DNA of 64,000 nt from Fontibacter flavus (GTDB lineage: Bacteria; Bacteroidota; Bacteroidia; Cytophagales; Cyclobacteriaceae): assembly GCF_042432905.1 (NCBI RefSeq), contig NZ_JBHLWI010000016.1, positions 53,175 to 117,174 of the forward strand, written 5' to 3'. The notes under the pieces were generated by a model. That model was given only the letters and a program-made list of their open reading frames with translations, was not told where the DNA came from and searched no databases. Shown here piece after piece: positions 26,264-35,510 of this stretch (position 1 is the first letter of the stretch; each line of letters begins with the position of its first letter). The position numbers and the translations under genes were made by a program.

Positions 26264-28735
26264 TCAATCCAGGTAATAAACCCGCTTCACACGGCTGCTG
26301 ATATTTGTCAGGAGTTCATATGGAATGGTGCCTATCCTTTCAGCAAGCTCCTTTAAGGAAATAGTTGGTCCATAAATCACGACCTCATCCCCTTCCTTGA
26401 TTTCATCAAGACCACTGATATCAATCATGGCCATGTCCATACAGACATTTCCTATTACCGGTGCTTTTTTACCATGGATGAGTACATATCCTTTACCATT
26501 GCTAAACCTCCTATCATAGCCATCTGCATAGCCAATGGCTATGGTCGCAATTCTTCCGGCTTGGTCCATTACCCCTTTTCTGCTATAACCAATTGTGTCT
26601 CCCTTGGAAAGACTTTTAATCTGCGAAATAGTAGTCTTCAAGGTACTGATGGGTTTCAAATGGCTATCAAATCGACCGCTAACCTCCACCCCATAAAGCC
26701 CAATGCCCAATCTTACCATATCCAATTGGTATTCAGGGAATCTGATGATTCCAGCGGAGTTTAAGGCATGTCGTAGTGGCACATAGTCAAGCTTTGAGAC
26801 AATTTCATCCGCCATTGACATGAAAAGCTTTAATTGTCCTACAGTAAAATCATGATGGATTTCCTCATCTGCCCCAACCAAGTGGGTATATAAACTCCCT
26901 ATCTGAAGCTGTGGATATTTTTGGATCAGCTCCAATAAGTCAGCAATATGCTGTTCTTCAAATCCCAAACGATGCATACCAGTATCTAGATCCAGATGGA
27001 CTTTCATTACTGTTTGTTGAACATGACAGAATTTAGCCAGTTCCCTGAAAAATGGAGGGCTGTAGACTACCGGTTCAAGGTCATATTGCTGCAAGTGAAT
27101 AAAGGACTCTTGCACAGGATTCAAAACCATGATGGGAAGTCTAATGCCTTCTTTCCTCAATGCCACACCTTCATCCGTGTAAGCCACCGCCAGATAATCC
27201 GCCTTCAACTGCTGCAGGTGATTGGCTATTTCTGCCGCTCCTCCTCCATAAGCAAATGCCTTTACCATAACCATTACTTTGGTTTGTGGAAGAAGTTTGG
27301 TTTTAAAAAAGTTATAATTGTGGGTCAGGGCATTGAGATTGATTTCCAAGGTTGTCCCATGAATCCTTTGCTGCAGCAGATTCACGATTGCTTCAAAACC
27401 AAACTTCCTTGCTCCCGTGACCAAAATCAAATCATTGTCGAAAAATTCGAGATCCAAGTTTCTTAACAGCTCTTCTGTATCCCTGTAAAATTGGCTTCCA
27501 AAACCTAGCCTTCCCTGAAGACTGCCAATATCTTCTCCTACACCAATCAAAAAATCAATATTATGGTAGTTCAAAAGCTTCTGAACTTCTTCATAAACCT
27601 GAGAAATATCTCCAATTTGAAGCAGGTCAGAAATGATCAAAATCTTTCTTTTCTTCGGTCTTTGGGCAGCCATAAAATCCAAGGCCAGGCGGAGACCTGC
27701 CAGGTCATTATTATAGGTATCATCTATGATCAAACTCTGGTTGACACCGGGCTTCAAAGTCAGGCGCATGTCAACTGCTTTGAGGTGGTTTAAACCTTCC
27801 TGAATAAGCTTTGGATCCATCCCTAAAGTCAGTGCCGCTGTGATGACATGACGGATATTTTCAAGGGAAGCTTCATCTGTAAATGGAACATGAAAGGTAA
27901 AAACACTCATGTCCGGCCTGATCAATAGGATTTTGGATTTGTCCTCCTCCTTTTTGACTGTAAGAACATAGTCTGCCCCTATCCCATCAGACCAGGAAAC
28001 CAACTTTTCGCTTTCAAAGACTGAAATCAGGTGTTGTCCAATCTTAGCATGTTCCTTACGATAAATGATAAATCTGCAGGACTCAAAGAGCTTGGCTTTT
28101 TCAGCCAATTTTTGCTCCATTGAATCAAAACCTTCCTCGTGTGCTGTACCAATATTTGCAAAAATTCCTAATTGTGGTTTAAGGATATTGGCTAGCTTTT
28201 CCATCTCCTGAGGTCTAGAAATACCAGCTTCCATGATGGCCAACTGATGCCCAGCTTCTATCCCAAAAACAGAAAGTGGAACTCCAACCTGACTGTTATA
28301 GCTTTTGGGGCTTTTGGCCACCGCATATTGCTGTCCCAAGATCTGACCCAACCACTCTTTAATGATTGTCTTTCCATTACTTCCCGTAATACCTATCAAT
28401 GGACCTTGAAACAAATGCCTTTGATAGGCCGCGAGCTTCTGCAAAGCTTGTTTTGTGTCCTCCACTTGAATAAAAATGGCCGATTTTGATATTTTGGAAG
28501 GAATTTTATAATGTGTTGAAACCAAAAAAACATTGACCCCTAATGCATGAATTTCTTCAATAAAGTCATGACCATCAAATTTTGCCCCTTTCAAAGCCAC
28601 AAATAGTGCATTTTCGGGCTGCAAAATATTTCTTGAGTCAATGACAATCTGTGAAACCAAAGGGCCATCCGCTTTTCCCGTAAGGTTAGCTTCAAGCACA
28701 ATTGCAATTTGCTCGGAAGTCAGGCTTTGAATCAT
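26264..28735 (-). CDS. murF-alr: Bifunctional MurF / alanine racemase fusion
   Basis: An 823-residue fusion of UDP-N-acetylmuramoyl-tripeptide--D-alanyl-D-alanine ligase (about residues 1-455) and alanine racemase (about 456-823), a form known from Bacteroidota. The ligase half has the ATP loop GITGSNGKTIIKEW and the DDTYNND segment. The racemase half has the PLP lysine in MVMVKAFAYGGG, TGMHRLGF, MVRLGIGLYG, IAIGYADGYDRR and NVCMDMAMIDI, i.e. the canonical racemase motifs. It therefore is the likely housekeeping D-Ala source, making and using D-Ala in one chain. It is the third gene of the scpA-flippase-murF/alr run, 23 bases after the flippase gene. Confidence 0.95.
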   Translation of the reverse strand: MIQSLTSEQIAIVLEANLTGKADGPLVSQIVIDSRNILQPENALFVALKGAKFDGHDFIEEIHALGVNVFLVSTHYKIPSKISKSAIFIQVEDTKQALQKLAAYQRHLFQGPLIGITGSNGKTIIKEWLGQILGQQYAVAKSPKSYNSQVGVPLSVFGIEAGHQLAIMEAGISRPQEMEKLANILKPQLGIFANIGTAHEEGFDSMEQKLAEKAKLFESCRFIIYRKEHAKIGQHLISVFESEKLVSWSDGIGADYVLTVKKEEDKSKILLIRPDMSVFTFHVPFTDEASLENIRHVITAALTLGMDPKLIQEGLNHLKAVDMRLTLKPGVNQSLIIDDTYNNDLAGLRLALDFMAAQRPKKRKILIISDLLQIGDISQVYEEVQKLLNYHNIDFLIGVGEDIGSLQGRLGFGSQFYRDTEELLRNLDLEFFDNDLILVTGARKFGFEAIVNLLQQRIHGTTLEINLNALTHNYNFFKTKLLPQTKVMVMVKAFAYGGGAAEIANHLQQLKADYLAVAYTDEGVALRKEGIRLPIMVLNPVQESFIHLQQYDLEPVVYSPPFFRELAKFCHVQQTVMKVHLDLDTGMHRLGFEEQHIADLLELIQKYPQLQIGSLYTHLVGADEEIHHDFTVGQLKLFMSMADEIVSKLDYVPLRHALNSAGIIRFPEYQLDMVRLGIGLYGVEVSGRFDSHLKPISTLKTTISQIKSLSKGDTIGYSRKGVMDQAGRIATIAIGYADGYDRRFSNGKGYVLIHGKKAPVIGNVCMDMAMIDISGLDEIKEGDEVVIYGPTISLKELAERIGTIPYELLTNISSRVKRVYYLD

Positions 28736-28758
28736 AAACCGAAATTAAACAATTGATT

Positions 28759-29814
28759 TTATTCTTCTTTCTTTTTGAAAAAGACCTGCTTGATCCAACG
28801 AGGCAGAAAGATGGCACCCAACAACAAATAAGGATAATAAGAGAACAGCCTCCACAAGATACTGGTCACAAAAGTATATCCACTTAGAAATTGGGTGAAA
28901 AACTGCGCAAAGAAAAACTCCGCAGTACCACTACTGCCCGGTGTAGGTGAAATCATCATCACAATCCACATGATGACTTGTCTGGCGAAAATGACCACAT
29001 GCTCAGATATCGTCAGTGATTCATAAGCTCCGATCAGGGCGTTGAGCATCAGGTAACGGGAAGACCAAATAAAGATGGTGGCGCCTATTATCGGAAGCCA
29101 ATATTTATAATTTTTCCCAATTAGTTCTTTAGAAGCTTCAATGATTTGATTGCCGTACTCATTGGCTGAATGCTTCCATTTTCTTAACCATTTGATGGAA
29201 TAAAGCTTCAACAAGATCCATTTAAATACCCTGGGTCTGAAAAATAAAGCTGCCGCCATGACTATCGAATAGAAGGCATACAAACCATAACTAGTCCAAA
29301 AAAGTACTTCTAAACTTTTGCCAAGTTTCATTTCCATCACCCTACTTACCGGGAAAATATTCCCCTTTGCCAGGAATAAAATGACGGGAGCTCCGATGAC
29401 AAAAAACAAGTTATCCAGAATAGCAGTCACCATGACATAGGCAATAGCCTTTCCAAGTTTAATGCCTTCCTTGTTCAAAATAAAAACGGCTACTGCTGTC
29501 CCCCCAACAACCGATGGCGTAACCGCAGAAGCAAATTCCCACAAAATAATTACATACAAAGCCCTGGTCCAAGTCAGCTGACGGTCAGTAATTTCCCTTA
29601 TCCTGTAAATATATCCTAGGTCTCTACCCAGGATTACGATGATGGCTATCAGTATCCCCCAAAACGACGCATCAAATACACTGCTGAGTGTTTTCGCATT
29701 GACACTTGGATCAAGGTAAAACATCAAAAAGACTATGCCGATACCGATCAACACAGGTACCCAAACCTTATTGGGGTTAAGGGTTTCAAAAATCTTTTTG
29801 TTATCTAACTTCAT
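28759..29814 (-). CDS. Lysylphosphatidylglycerol synthase TM-region (UPF0104) family membrane protein
   Basis: A 351-residue inner-membrane protein with about eight membrane segments, of the flippase-like LPG_synthase_TM family. Visible motifs are WEFASAVTPSVVGGTAVAVF (20 residues) and, near the C-terminus, MISPTPGSSGTAEFFF, both typical. It has no aminoacyltransferase domain, so it is more likely a lipid transporter or flippase-like protein than an MprF enzyme. It sits 3 bases after scpA and 23 before murF-alr, in an operon with a chromosome-condensation and a cell-wall gene. Confidence 0.9.
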   Translation of the reverse strand: MKLDNKKIFETLNPNKVWVPVLIGIGIVFLMFYLDPSVNAKTLSSVFDASFWGILIAIIVILGRDLGYIYRIREITDRQLTWTRALYVIILWEFASAVTPSVVGGTAVAVFILNKEGIKLGKAIAYVMVTAILDNLFFVIGAPVILFLAKGNIFPVSRVMEMKLGKSLEVLFWTSYGLYAFYSIVMAAALFFRPRVFKWILLKLYSIKWLRKWKHSANEYGNQIIEASKELIGKNYKYWLPIIGATIFIWSSRYLMLNALIGAYESLTISEHVVIFARQVIMWIVMMISPTPGSSGTAEFFFAQFFTQFLSGYTFVTSILWRLFSYYPYLLLGAIFLPRWIKQVFFKKKEE

Positions 29815-29817
29815 ACA

Positions 29818-30567
29818 CTAGGCTGTCAGCACGGGTTCTGTCTTTTCCACCCAAAAGTTGTTAAACCCATCTCCAATTGTAATGGTAACCATGGACAACT
29901 GAAGAAGTTCCAAAATTGCCAAAAATGTGTAGATCACAAAAATTTTATCAGGTTTGTAATCTATAAATTCTGTAAATGGGATTCTATCTCTAAAGCTGAT
30001 TTTTTCCATCACAAAATCCTTTTGCTGCTCAATGGTATAGGGATACTGAATGACAGTATGTGTGGTTTCGTCTGTCCTAGCACTATACTTGGACATCACT
30101 TTTTGGAATACTTTCAGGAGTTTATACAAATCCAGATCCTGCATCTCCGCTTCTACATCATCAATCTTCGAAAGCTGCTTCAGTTCTGATACCAGATTGC
30201 CCCTCTTTTCCTTGGCAAGTCTGCTTTCTTCCATAGCAGCCAAGTCCGAAATGACGGATTTGTACTTCTTGTACTCCAACAAATGCCTGATCAATTCCTC
30301 TCTTGGATCGATCTCTTCACCATTTTCGTCCAACTCTGGACGTGGCAAAAGCATTTTTGACTTGATTTTCATCAATGTTGCCGCAAAAAGAATAAATTCA
30401 CTGGCAATCTCAATTTCCATTTTTTCCAATAGATGGATGTAATCAAGGAAATCCTGGGTGATTTTTGAAATTGGGATATCGTATATATCCAGCTCATCTC
30501 TCTCAATAAAGAAGAGCATCAGATCAAAAGGACCTTCAAATAAGGGTAATTTGATTTCGAAACTCAC
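29818..30567 (-). CDS. scpA: Segregation and condensation protein A
   Basis: The kleisin subunit of the SMC-ScpAB condensin complex, bridging the SMC heads during chromosome segregation. Signatures are the N-terminal FEIKLPLFEGPFDLMLFFIE (20 residues), YDIPISKITQDFLDYI and MKIKSKMLLPR, with the C-terminal winged-helix region (VIYTFLAILELLQLS) present. Length of 249 is normal. smc and scpB are not in the window. It heads the run into the flippase and murF-alr genes. Confidence 0.94.
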   Translation of the reverse strand: MSFEIKLPLFEGPFDLMLFFIERDELDIYDIPISKITQDFLDYIHLLEKMEIEIASEFILFAATLMKIKSKMLLPRPELDENGEEIDPREELIRHLLEYKKYKSVISDLAAMEESRLAKEKRGNLVSELKQLSKIDDVEAEMQDLDLYKLLKVFQKVMSKYSARTDETTHTVIQYPYTIEQQKDFVMEKISFRDRIPFTEFIDYKPDKIFVIYTFLAILELLQLSMVTITIGDGFNNFWVEKTEPVLTA

Positions 30568-30611
30568 TGGATACTATTTATTTTCTGTTAATTTTGCGGT
30601 GCAATATGACC

Positions 30612-30619
30612 CAAAGATA
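30612..30619 (-). promoter_or_regulatory. Candidate -7 element upstream of scpA
   Basis: The minus strand reads TATCTTTG, 44 bases before the scpA start, in an AT-rich divergent gap shared with dxs. No good -33 element was seen. Confidence 0.4.
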
Positions 30620-30749
30620 TTTATTTTAAAGTAATTTAAATATTTGAAGTCAGAAAAGACTACGCAGTATTCTTGAAGATTTTCAAAAGTATTCTGAAAC
30701 ATTCAAGTATCAGAAATGTTTAATAGCTTTATATAGAAAAGATTCGCTA

Positions 30750-32669
30750 ATGGTAATCAAACCCGGTAAATTACTTGCACAGATCAATACCCCCGACGAT
30801 CTGAAAAAATTTTCAAAGGACCAACTGGTTCAGATATGTGATGAGCTTCGACATTACATCGTAGACAATGTTTCTGTCTATGGTGGTCACTTTGGAGCGA
30901 GCCTAGGTGTAGTAGAACTGACTGTAGCCCTGCATTATGTGCTCAATACGCCTGAAGATCAACTGGTATGGGATGTAGGTCATCAAGCTTATGGACATAA
31001 AATCCTTACCGGTAGAAGAGACAAGTTTCACACCAACAGGATATATGGGGGTATATCCGGATTTCCAAAAAGAAAAGAAAGCGAATACGATACATTTGGC
31101 GTAGGTCATTCCAGTACTTCCATTTCTGCAGCATTGGGTATGGCTGTTGCTTCTAAATACAAAGGTGATAGCCGAAAACAACACGTAGCAGTAATAGGTG
31201 ATGGTTCGATGACCGGAGGAATGGCTTTTGAAGCCATGAACCATGCTGGTGTTTCTGATACAAACATGCTGATTATCCTGAATGATAACTGCATGTCAAT
31301 TGATCCCAATGTGGGAGCATTGAAGGACTACCTTACGGATATTACTACCTCACATACCTATAATAAGGTAAAGGATGAGGTTTGGAACCTTTTGGGAAAG
31401 TTTAGCAAATTTGGTTCCTCTGCCCAGGAAGTAATCTCCAAAGTTGAAGGAGCGATCAAATCTGCCGTTTTGAAACAAAGCAATTTGTTTGAGTCTCTTA
31501 ACCTGAGGTATTTCGGACCGGTAGATGGACATGATGTCAATCACCTTGTCGAAATTCTTGCTGACCTGAGAGATATCCCAGGCCCCAAAATTCTTCACTG
31601 TGTCACAGTAAAAGGGAAAGGATATGAGCCTGCTGAAAAAGGTAACAAAACTACCTGGCATGCACCAGGCCTTTTCGATAAAGTTACCGGAGAGATCTAC
31701 AAAAAAACACCTACCACACCACAAGCTCCAAAATACCAGGATGTTTTTGGACACACTCTTGTGGAACTGGCTAAGGAAAATGATAAAATCATGGGCATTA
31801 CCCCTGCTATGCCTTCAGGTTCCTCTTTGAACATTATGATGAAGGAAATGCCTGACAGGGCATTTGACGTGGGTATTGCAGAACAGCATGCAGTAACTTT
31901 TTCGGCCGGTTTGGCAACCCAAGGCCTGATTCCTTTCTGTAATATCTACAGCTCTTTTATGCAAAGGGCCTATGATCAGGTTATCCATGATGTGGCATTG
32001 CAAAACTTACAGGTTGTATTCTGTTTGGATAGGGCGGGTTTTGCCGGCGCTGACGGCCCTACTCACCATGGGGCATATGATATCGCTTATTTCAGATGCA
32101 TTCCAAATATGATAGTTTCTGCCCCTATGGACGAGGAAGAATTGAGAAACTTAATGTATACCGCTACGCAGTATAAGGGACCATTCTCTATCAGATATCC
32201 TAGGGGACAGGGCGTGATGCCAGAGTGGAGAACGCCAATGCGCGAAATACCAATCGGACAGGGAAGAATTATAAAAGAAGGTGAAGAAGTGGCCATCTTG
32301 ACCATTGGCCATATGGGTAATTATGCAGTAGAAGCCACAGAAACTTTAGCCAAAGAAGGTTTGAATCCTGCTCACTATGACATGCGGTTCGTCAAACCTT
32401 TAGATGAATCCCTATTACATGAAGTATTCAGCAAATTCAAAAAAGTCATAACTGTAGAAGATGGCTGTTTGATGGGTGGCTTTGGTTCTGCAGTATTGGA
32501 ATGGATGGTGGATCATGGCTACCAGGCTCAAGTGAAAAGATTGGGTATTCCTGATGCCATCATTGAACATGGTGAACAGATTGAGCTGCATAGAGAATGT
32601 GGATTTGATCCGGAAGCCATCGCCAATGCAGTCAGAGCATTTGCCGAAGTGGAATTTTCAGGGAAATGA
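30750..32669 (+). CDS. dxs: 1-deoxy-D-xylulose-5-phosphate synthase
   Basis: Condenses pyruvate and glyceraldehyde 3-phosphate with loss of CO2, the entry step of the MEP isoprenoid pathway and a supplier of thiamine and pyridoxal precursors. The TPP-binding motif GDGSMTGGMAFEAMNHAG, the VWDVGHQAYGHKILTGRR segment, the catalytic Glu in VGIAEQHAVTFSAGLA and the Pyr-domain DRAGFAGADGPTHHGAYD are complete. Length of 639 residues is normal. It is divergent from scpA, with a terminator after it. Confidence 0.97.
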   Translation: MVIKPGKLLAQINTPDDLKKFSKDQLVQICDELRHYIVDNVSVYGGHFGASLGVVELTVALHYVLNTPEDQLVWDVGHQAYGHKILTGRRDKFHTNRIYGGISGFPKRKESEYDTFGVGHSSTSISAALGMAVASKYKGDSRKQHVAVIGDGSMTGGMAFEAMNHAGVSDTNMLIILNDNCMSIDPNVGALKDYLTDITTSHTYNKVKDEVWNLLGKFSKFGSSAQEVISKVEGAIKSAVLKQSNLFESLNLRYFGPVDGHDVNHLVEILADLRDIPGPKILHCVTVKGKGYEPAEKGNKTTWHAPGLFDKVTGEIYKKTPTTPQAPKYQDVFGHTLVELAKENDKIMGITPAMPSGSSLNIMMKEMPDRAFDVGIAEQHAVTFSAGLATQGLIPFCNIYSSFMQRAYDQVIHDVALQNLQVVFCLDRAGFAGADGPTHHGAYDIAYFRCIPNMIVSAPMDEEELRNLMYTATQYKGPFSIRYPRGQGVMPEWRTPMREIPIGQGRIIKEGEEVAILTIGHMGNYAVEATETLAKEGLNPAHYDMRFVKPLDESLLHEVFSKFKKVITVEDGCLMGGFGSAVLEWMVDHGYQAQVKRLGIPDAIIEHGEQIELHRECGFDPEAIANAVRAFAEVEFSGK

Positions 32670-32717
32670 TTTGAAGGACAATTGGCACAAAAAATAGCCT
32701 AACCTAGATATTTTAAG

Positions 32718-32748
32718 AAAAGCCTTGTTGTAATTCAGCAAGGCTTTT
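32718..32748 (+). terminator. Rho-independent terminator after dxs
   Basis: AAAGCCTTGTTG pairs with CAGCAAGGCTTT (one G-U pair) and is followed by TTC and a T-rich run. Confidence 0.85.
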
Positions 32749-32788
32749 TCAATTTTTAACGAATTCTTTACATCAAACGCCATTCATC

Positions 32789-33553
32789 ATGATCGCATAT
32801 ACCCAAACAGGCTCTGGGCCAGCCTTAATTCTCATTCATGGATTCTGTGAATCCAAAGAAATGTGGAAAACTTTTGTAGATGAGTTATCCACCAACTTTA
32901 CGGTTTATTGCCCGGATCTCCCTGGTTTTGGGGAAAGTCCTTTAGCTGAACCCCATATTTCTTTGGAAGAAGCGGTCGTATCGCTTCATGAGTGGATGGA
33001 GGAGCAGGGTATTTCACAACCAATTGTAATCGGACATTCCTTGGGAGGATATGTAGCCTTGGCTTTGGCGGAGTTGATGGGCCATGGATTAAAAGCCATT
33101 GGACTGTTCCATTCCACAGCTTTTTCCGATGATGAAGAGAAAAAACATACCCGCAACAAGACCATTCAATTTATCAAAAAGCATGGTGTGGATAAGTTTG
33201 TAGAGTCTTTTGTTCCTCCATTATTTTCGGAACAGCATAGGGCCGAACAGGCTGATCAGATTGCTGAATTGATCCAATTCGGTAAAAAGAGCTCTAAAAA
33301 CGGCATGATTGCCTTTACTGCTGCCATGAGGGAAAGAAAGGACCGATTTGAATTGTGGAAAACTTTCCCTTTCCCCAAATTGATGATTGCAGGAGAATTG
33401 GATGCAGCGGTTAAAATTGAGGCCAGTAGAAAACATAAACCATATGCCACCCATTATCATGAACTTATCGGAACAGGGCACATGGGGATGTTTGAGGAAC
33501 CTGAAAGGACTTTACAAATGATAATTGAATTCCTAAAAGACGTTGAAAAGTAA
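32789..33553 (+). CDS. Alpha/beta-hydrolase fold protein
   Basis: A 254-residue soluble alpha/beta hydrolase. The oxyanion-hole region LILIHGFCES, the nucleophile elbow IGHSLGGY with Ser84, the acid region MIAGELDAAV and the catalytic His in GTGHMGMFEEP make a complete triad. The substrate cannot be told; homologues include esterases, haloperoxidase-like enzymes and MenH-type lyases, none of which is supported by neighbours. No signal peptide is seen. One TTATCCACA complement lies at 33187-33195. Confidence 0.9.
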   Translation: MIAYTQTGSGPALILIHGFCESKEMWKTFVDELSTNFTVYCPDLPGFGESPLAEPHISLEEAVVSLHEWMEEQGISQPIVIGHSLGGYVALALAELMGHGLKAIGLFHSTAFSDDEEKKHTRNKTIQFIKKHGVDKFVESFVPPLFSEQHRAEQADQIAELIQFGKKSSKNGMIAFTAAMRERKDRFELWKTFPFPKLMIAGELDAAVKIEASRKHKPYATHYHELIGTGHMGMFEEPERTLQMIIEFLKDVEK

Positions 33554-33664
33554 AGAAAAGGCGGATTTCGAATTGGAGAATTCGGATTTGGGATGGTTTT
33601 ATTTAACAAGATTTGAAATCAATGGCCTGGAAAGAATGAAATTCCAATGAAATTATTCCAAACT

Positions 33665-34987
33665 CTAATCAGGTTTATTTAGTATTTCATGGATCCTTTT
33701 GTTGTCTTGATGCTTCATGAACAAGTCAAATTCCAAGAAATATTTCCCGGGATCCTGTCCTACAAAAGCTTTGTAGCGTTCTTCTCTACCGGTATACATT
33801 TCCTGAACCATAGGAAAAGGCTGATGCCCCTGCACATAGCTATACCATCCCTCCAGATCGTCAACCAGAAAAGAGACACTTGTGCCTTTCAGCTCTGAAA
33901 AACTGTGCATCCCACGCCTTCCATCTACAATCCCTATGTAACCAGTTTTGGAAACCTGATAGACCTTTGCCCAGCCTTGGTCTACAATCTGCTTTAAACC
34001 TATTTTTTCTTCATAAAAGCTTTGTGCTTCTAGCATATCCTCGTAATAAAGCCAAGTAACTGCACCATAAAAACCTTCATTTTTTGTCCAACGGGAAGTA
34101 GCTCCAGTAACAGCATCATATTGGGGTAATTGAGGCATCAGTTTTTCATTTTCAGGATGCTGTTTGAACTGCTCAAACTCCAAAAGGTAGCCTTCAGGAT
34201 CTATGGCTACAAAGCCATCATGGGCATTGTTTTCTTTGGGTTTGTACTCATATTTTATCGGAACTTTATTTTCCTGAAGATAAGCATACCATTCAGGAAG
34301 CCTATTGGTCAAAAGTGCAATGGCTACTGTTTTTGGTTCATCGGATTTGTGCCTTCCCACAGCTGCGTCCACCAATGTCAGCCAGGCATCAGGCGTTATT
34401 TTCACCGTAGCTGCAAAACCATAATCTGAAATAATTTCCAAGCCTAAGGTTTCATGGTAGAACTTTTTGGCACGATCTAAATCCTTGTAGTAGAGAAAAA
34501 GATTGGTTCCTTGAACACCAAAATCAATTAAGGTTCTGAAATCTGTATTCTTTGCCAACAACTGATTAATATAATGAGGAGGATATCCTAATAACCTTCC
34601 AAACCTTCTGGCTTTCTCTTCACCACTCTGACCAGATTTTACTGTCTTTTTAAGATCTCGATAGGCTTTTAGTGCCTCATCTTTGTGAAAAATCAATATT
34701 TCTTTGCTTTGGGCAATCCCAACAGGAAAAAGTTGGGTCTGTAACAGATCCGTTTCTCTATAAACTTTAATGCCATGATCTGCGACAATTTGCTGTACTT
34801 CTCCCCAAAGCTTATCCACATCTTCTTTAAACATGGGTTCGCTTAATGCCAAAGGTTTCACATCAGCAGCCACCATTTCTGCAAAGGCTTTCATCTGCCC
34901 GATATGGAAATCTTTTGGCCATTCTTCTTTTTGCCCACAAGAGATGAAAAAAACAAATATGGATACAATGATCAGTTTGGATTTCAT
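33665..34987 (-). CDS. Lipoprotein with two VOC (glyoxalase/bleomycin-resistance-like) domains
   Basis: A 440-residue predicted lipoprotein (MKSKLIIVSIFVFFISC lipobox, Cys17). The N-terminal 150 residues are helical and unassigned. Two VOC-type domains follow: one from about 155 (NLFLYYKDLDRAKKFYHETL ... GYLLEFEQF) and one from about 310 (YGAVTWLYYEDMLEAQSFYE ... KYFLEFDLF). Each has the paired beta-alpha-beta3 layout of the glyoxalase superfamily and acidic residues in the final strand suitable for metal binding. Exported VOC proteins are uncommon. No substrate is proposed. One DnaA-box nonamer is at 34812-34820. Confidence 0.75.
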   Translation of the reverse strand: MKSKLIIVSIFVFFISCGQKEEWPKDFHIGQMKAFAEMVAADVKPLALSEPMFKEDVDKLWGEVQQIVADHGIKVYRETDLLQTQLFPVGIAQSKEILIFHKDEALKAYRDLKKTVKSGQSGEEKARRFGRLLGYPPHYINQLLAKNTDFRTLIDFGVQGTNLFLYYKDLDRAKKFYHETLGLEIISDYGFAATVKITPDAWLTLVDAAVGRHKSDEPKTVAIALLTNRLPEWYAYLQENKVPIKYEYKPKENNAHDGFVAIDPEGYLLEFEQFKQHPENEKLMPQLPQYDAVTGATSRWTKNEGFYGAVTWLYYEDMLEAQSFYEEKIGLKQIVDQGWAKVYQVSKTGYIGIVDGRRGMHSFSELKGTSVSFLVDDLEGWYSYVQGHQPFPMVQEMYTGREERYKAFVGQDPGKYFLEFDLFMKHQDNKRIHEILNKPD

Positions 34988-35074
34988 GCCTAGGTATTTC
35001 TTTGTCTATAAGAATAAATTTAACTAGTTTAGTTGGCAAATAATACTTTTAGTAAAATTAGGCATTAAAAAAAA

Positions 35075-35335
35075 TTGGATAATTCAGTGAACAAATCAGG
35101 AGTTTGGCTCAAAACATTCCCCAATTATTGGAGATACCTTTTAAAGTTTACCCTACCCCTTTATGGCTCGGCAGGCCTACTGCTTCACTTTTGGAAAAAT
35201 GATTGGAATACCGAAAAAGCTTTGGATGCCTTTTCTATTTCTGGCTCCATATTTTGGGTGATTTTTATGATACTTTTTAACTATTGGTTTTTTTACCTAC
35301 CCAATAGAAAATTATATCAAAAAAATACCCAGTAA
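35075..35335 (+). CDS. Small two-pass membrane protein (hypothetical)
   Basis: An 86-residue frame beginning with TTG (no ATG is available), with two hydrophobic segments (about residues 21-39 and 54-72) and a basic C-terminus. No family was recognised. A terminator follows at 35434, which supports a transcribed unit, but the start codon and lack of homologues recognised by eye keep confidence modest. Confidence 0.5.
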   Translation: MDNSVNKSGVWLKTFPNYWRYLLKFTLPLYGSAGLLLHFWKNDWNTEKALDAFSISGSIFWVIFMILFNYWFFYLPNRKLYQKNTQ

Positions 35336-35433
35336 TGCTGAACTTTCTGAAAGGAGATTTTCACATTTTATCAATTAAAAATCCGCTTATCTGGATGAGT
35401 AAGGTTTTTTCATATCCTGATTAGAGCCAAAAT

Positions 35434-35461
35434 AAAAAGCAGCTTGTGAAAGCAGCTTTTT
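35434..35461. terminator. Terminator between convergent genes
   Basis: AAAAAGC pairs with GCTTTTT, with an inner GCTT/AAGC stem broken by an A-A mismatch. It lies between the small membrane protein gene and the cryptochrome gene on the other strand. Confidence 0.65.
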
Positions 35462-35510
35462 CAAAATCAGCAATTGCAAGGTTTTTTTGTAATGACAAAA
35501 TTTTAAAATA

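Noticed and set aside
28759..29814. MprF lysylphosphatidylglycerol synthase
   Set aside because: Only the membrane region is present; there is no aminoacyltransferase domain.
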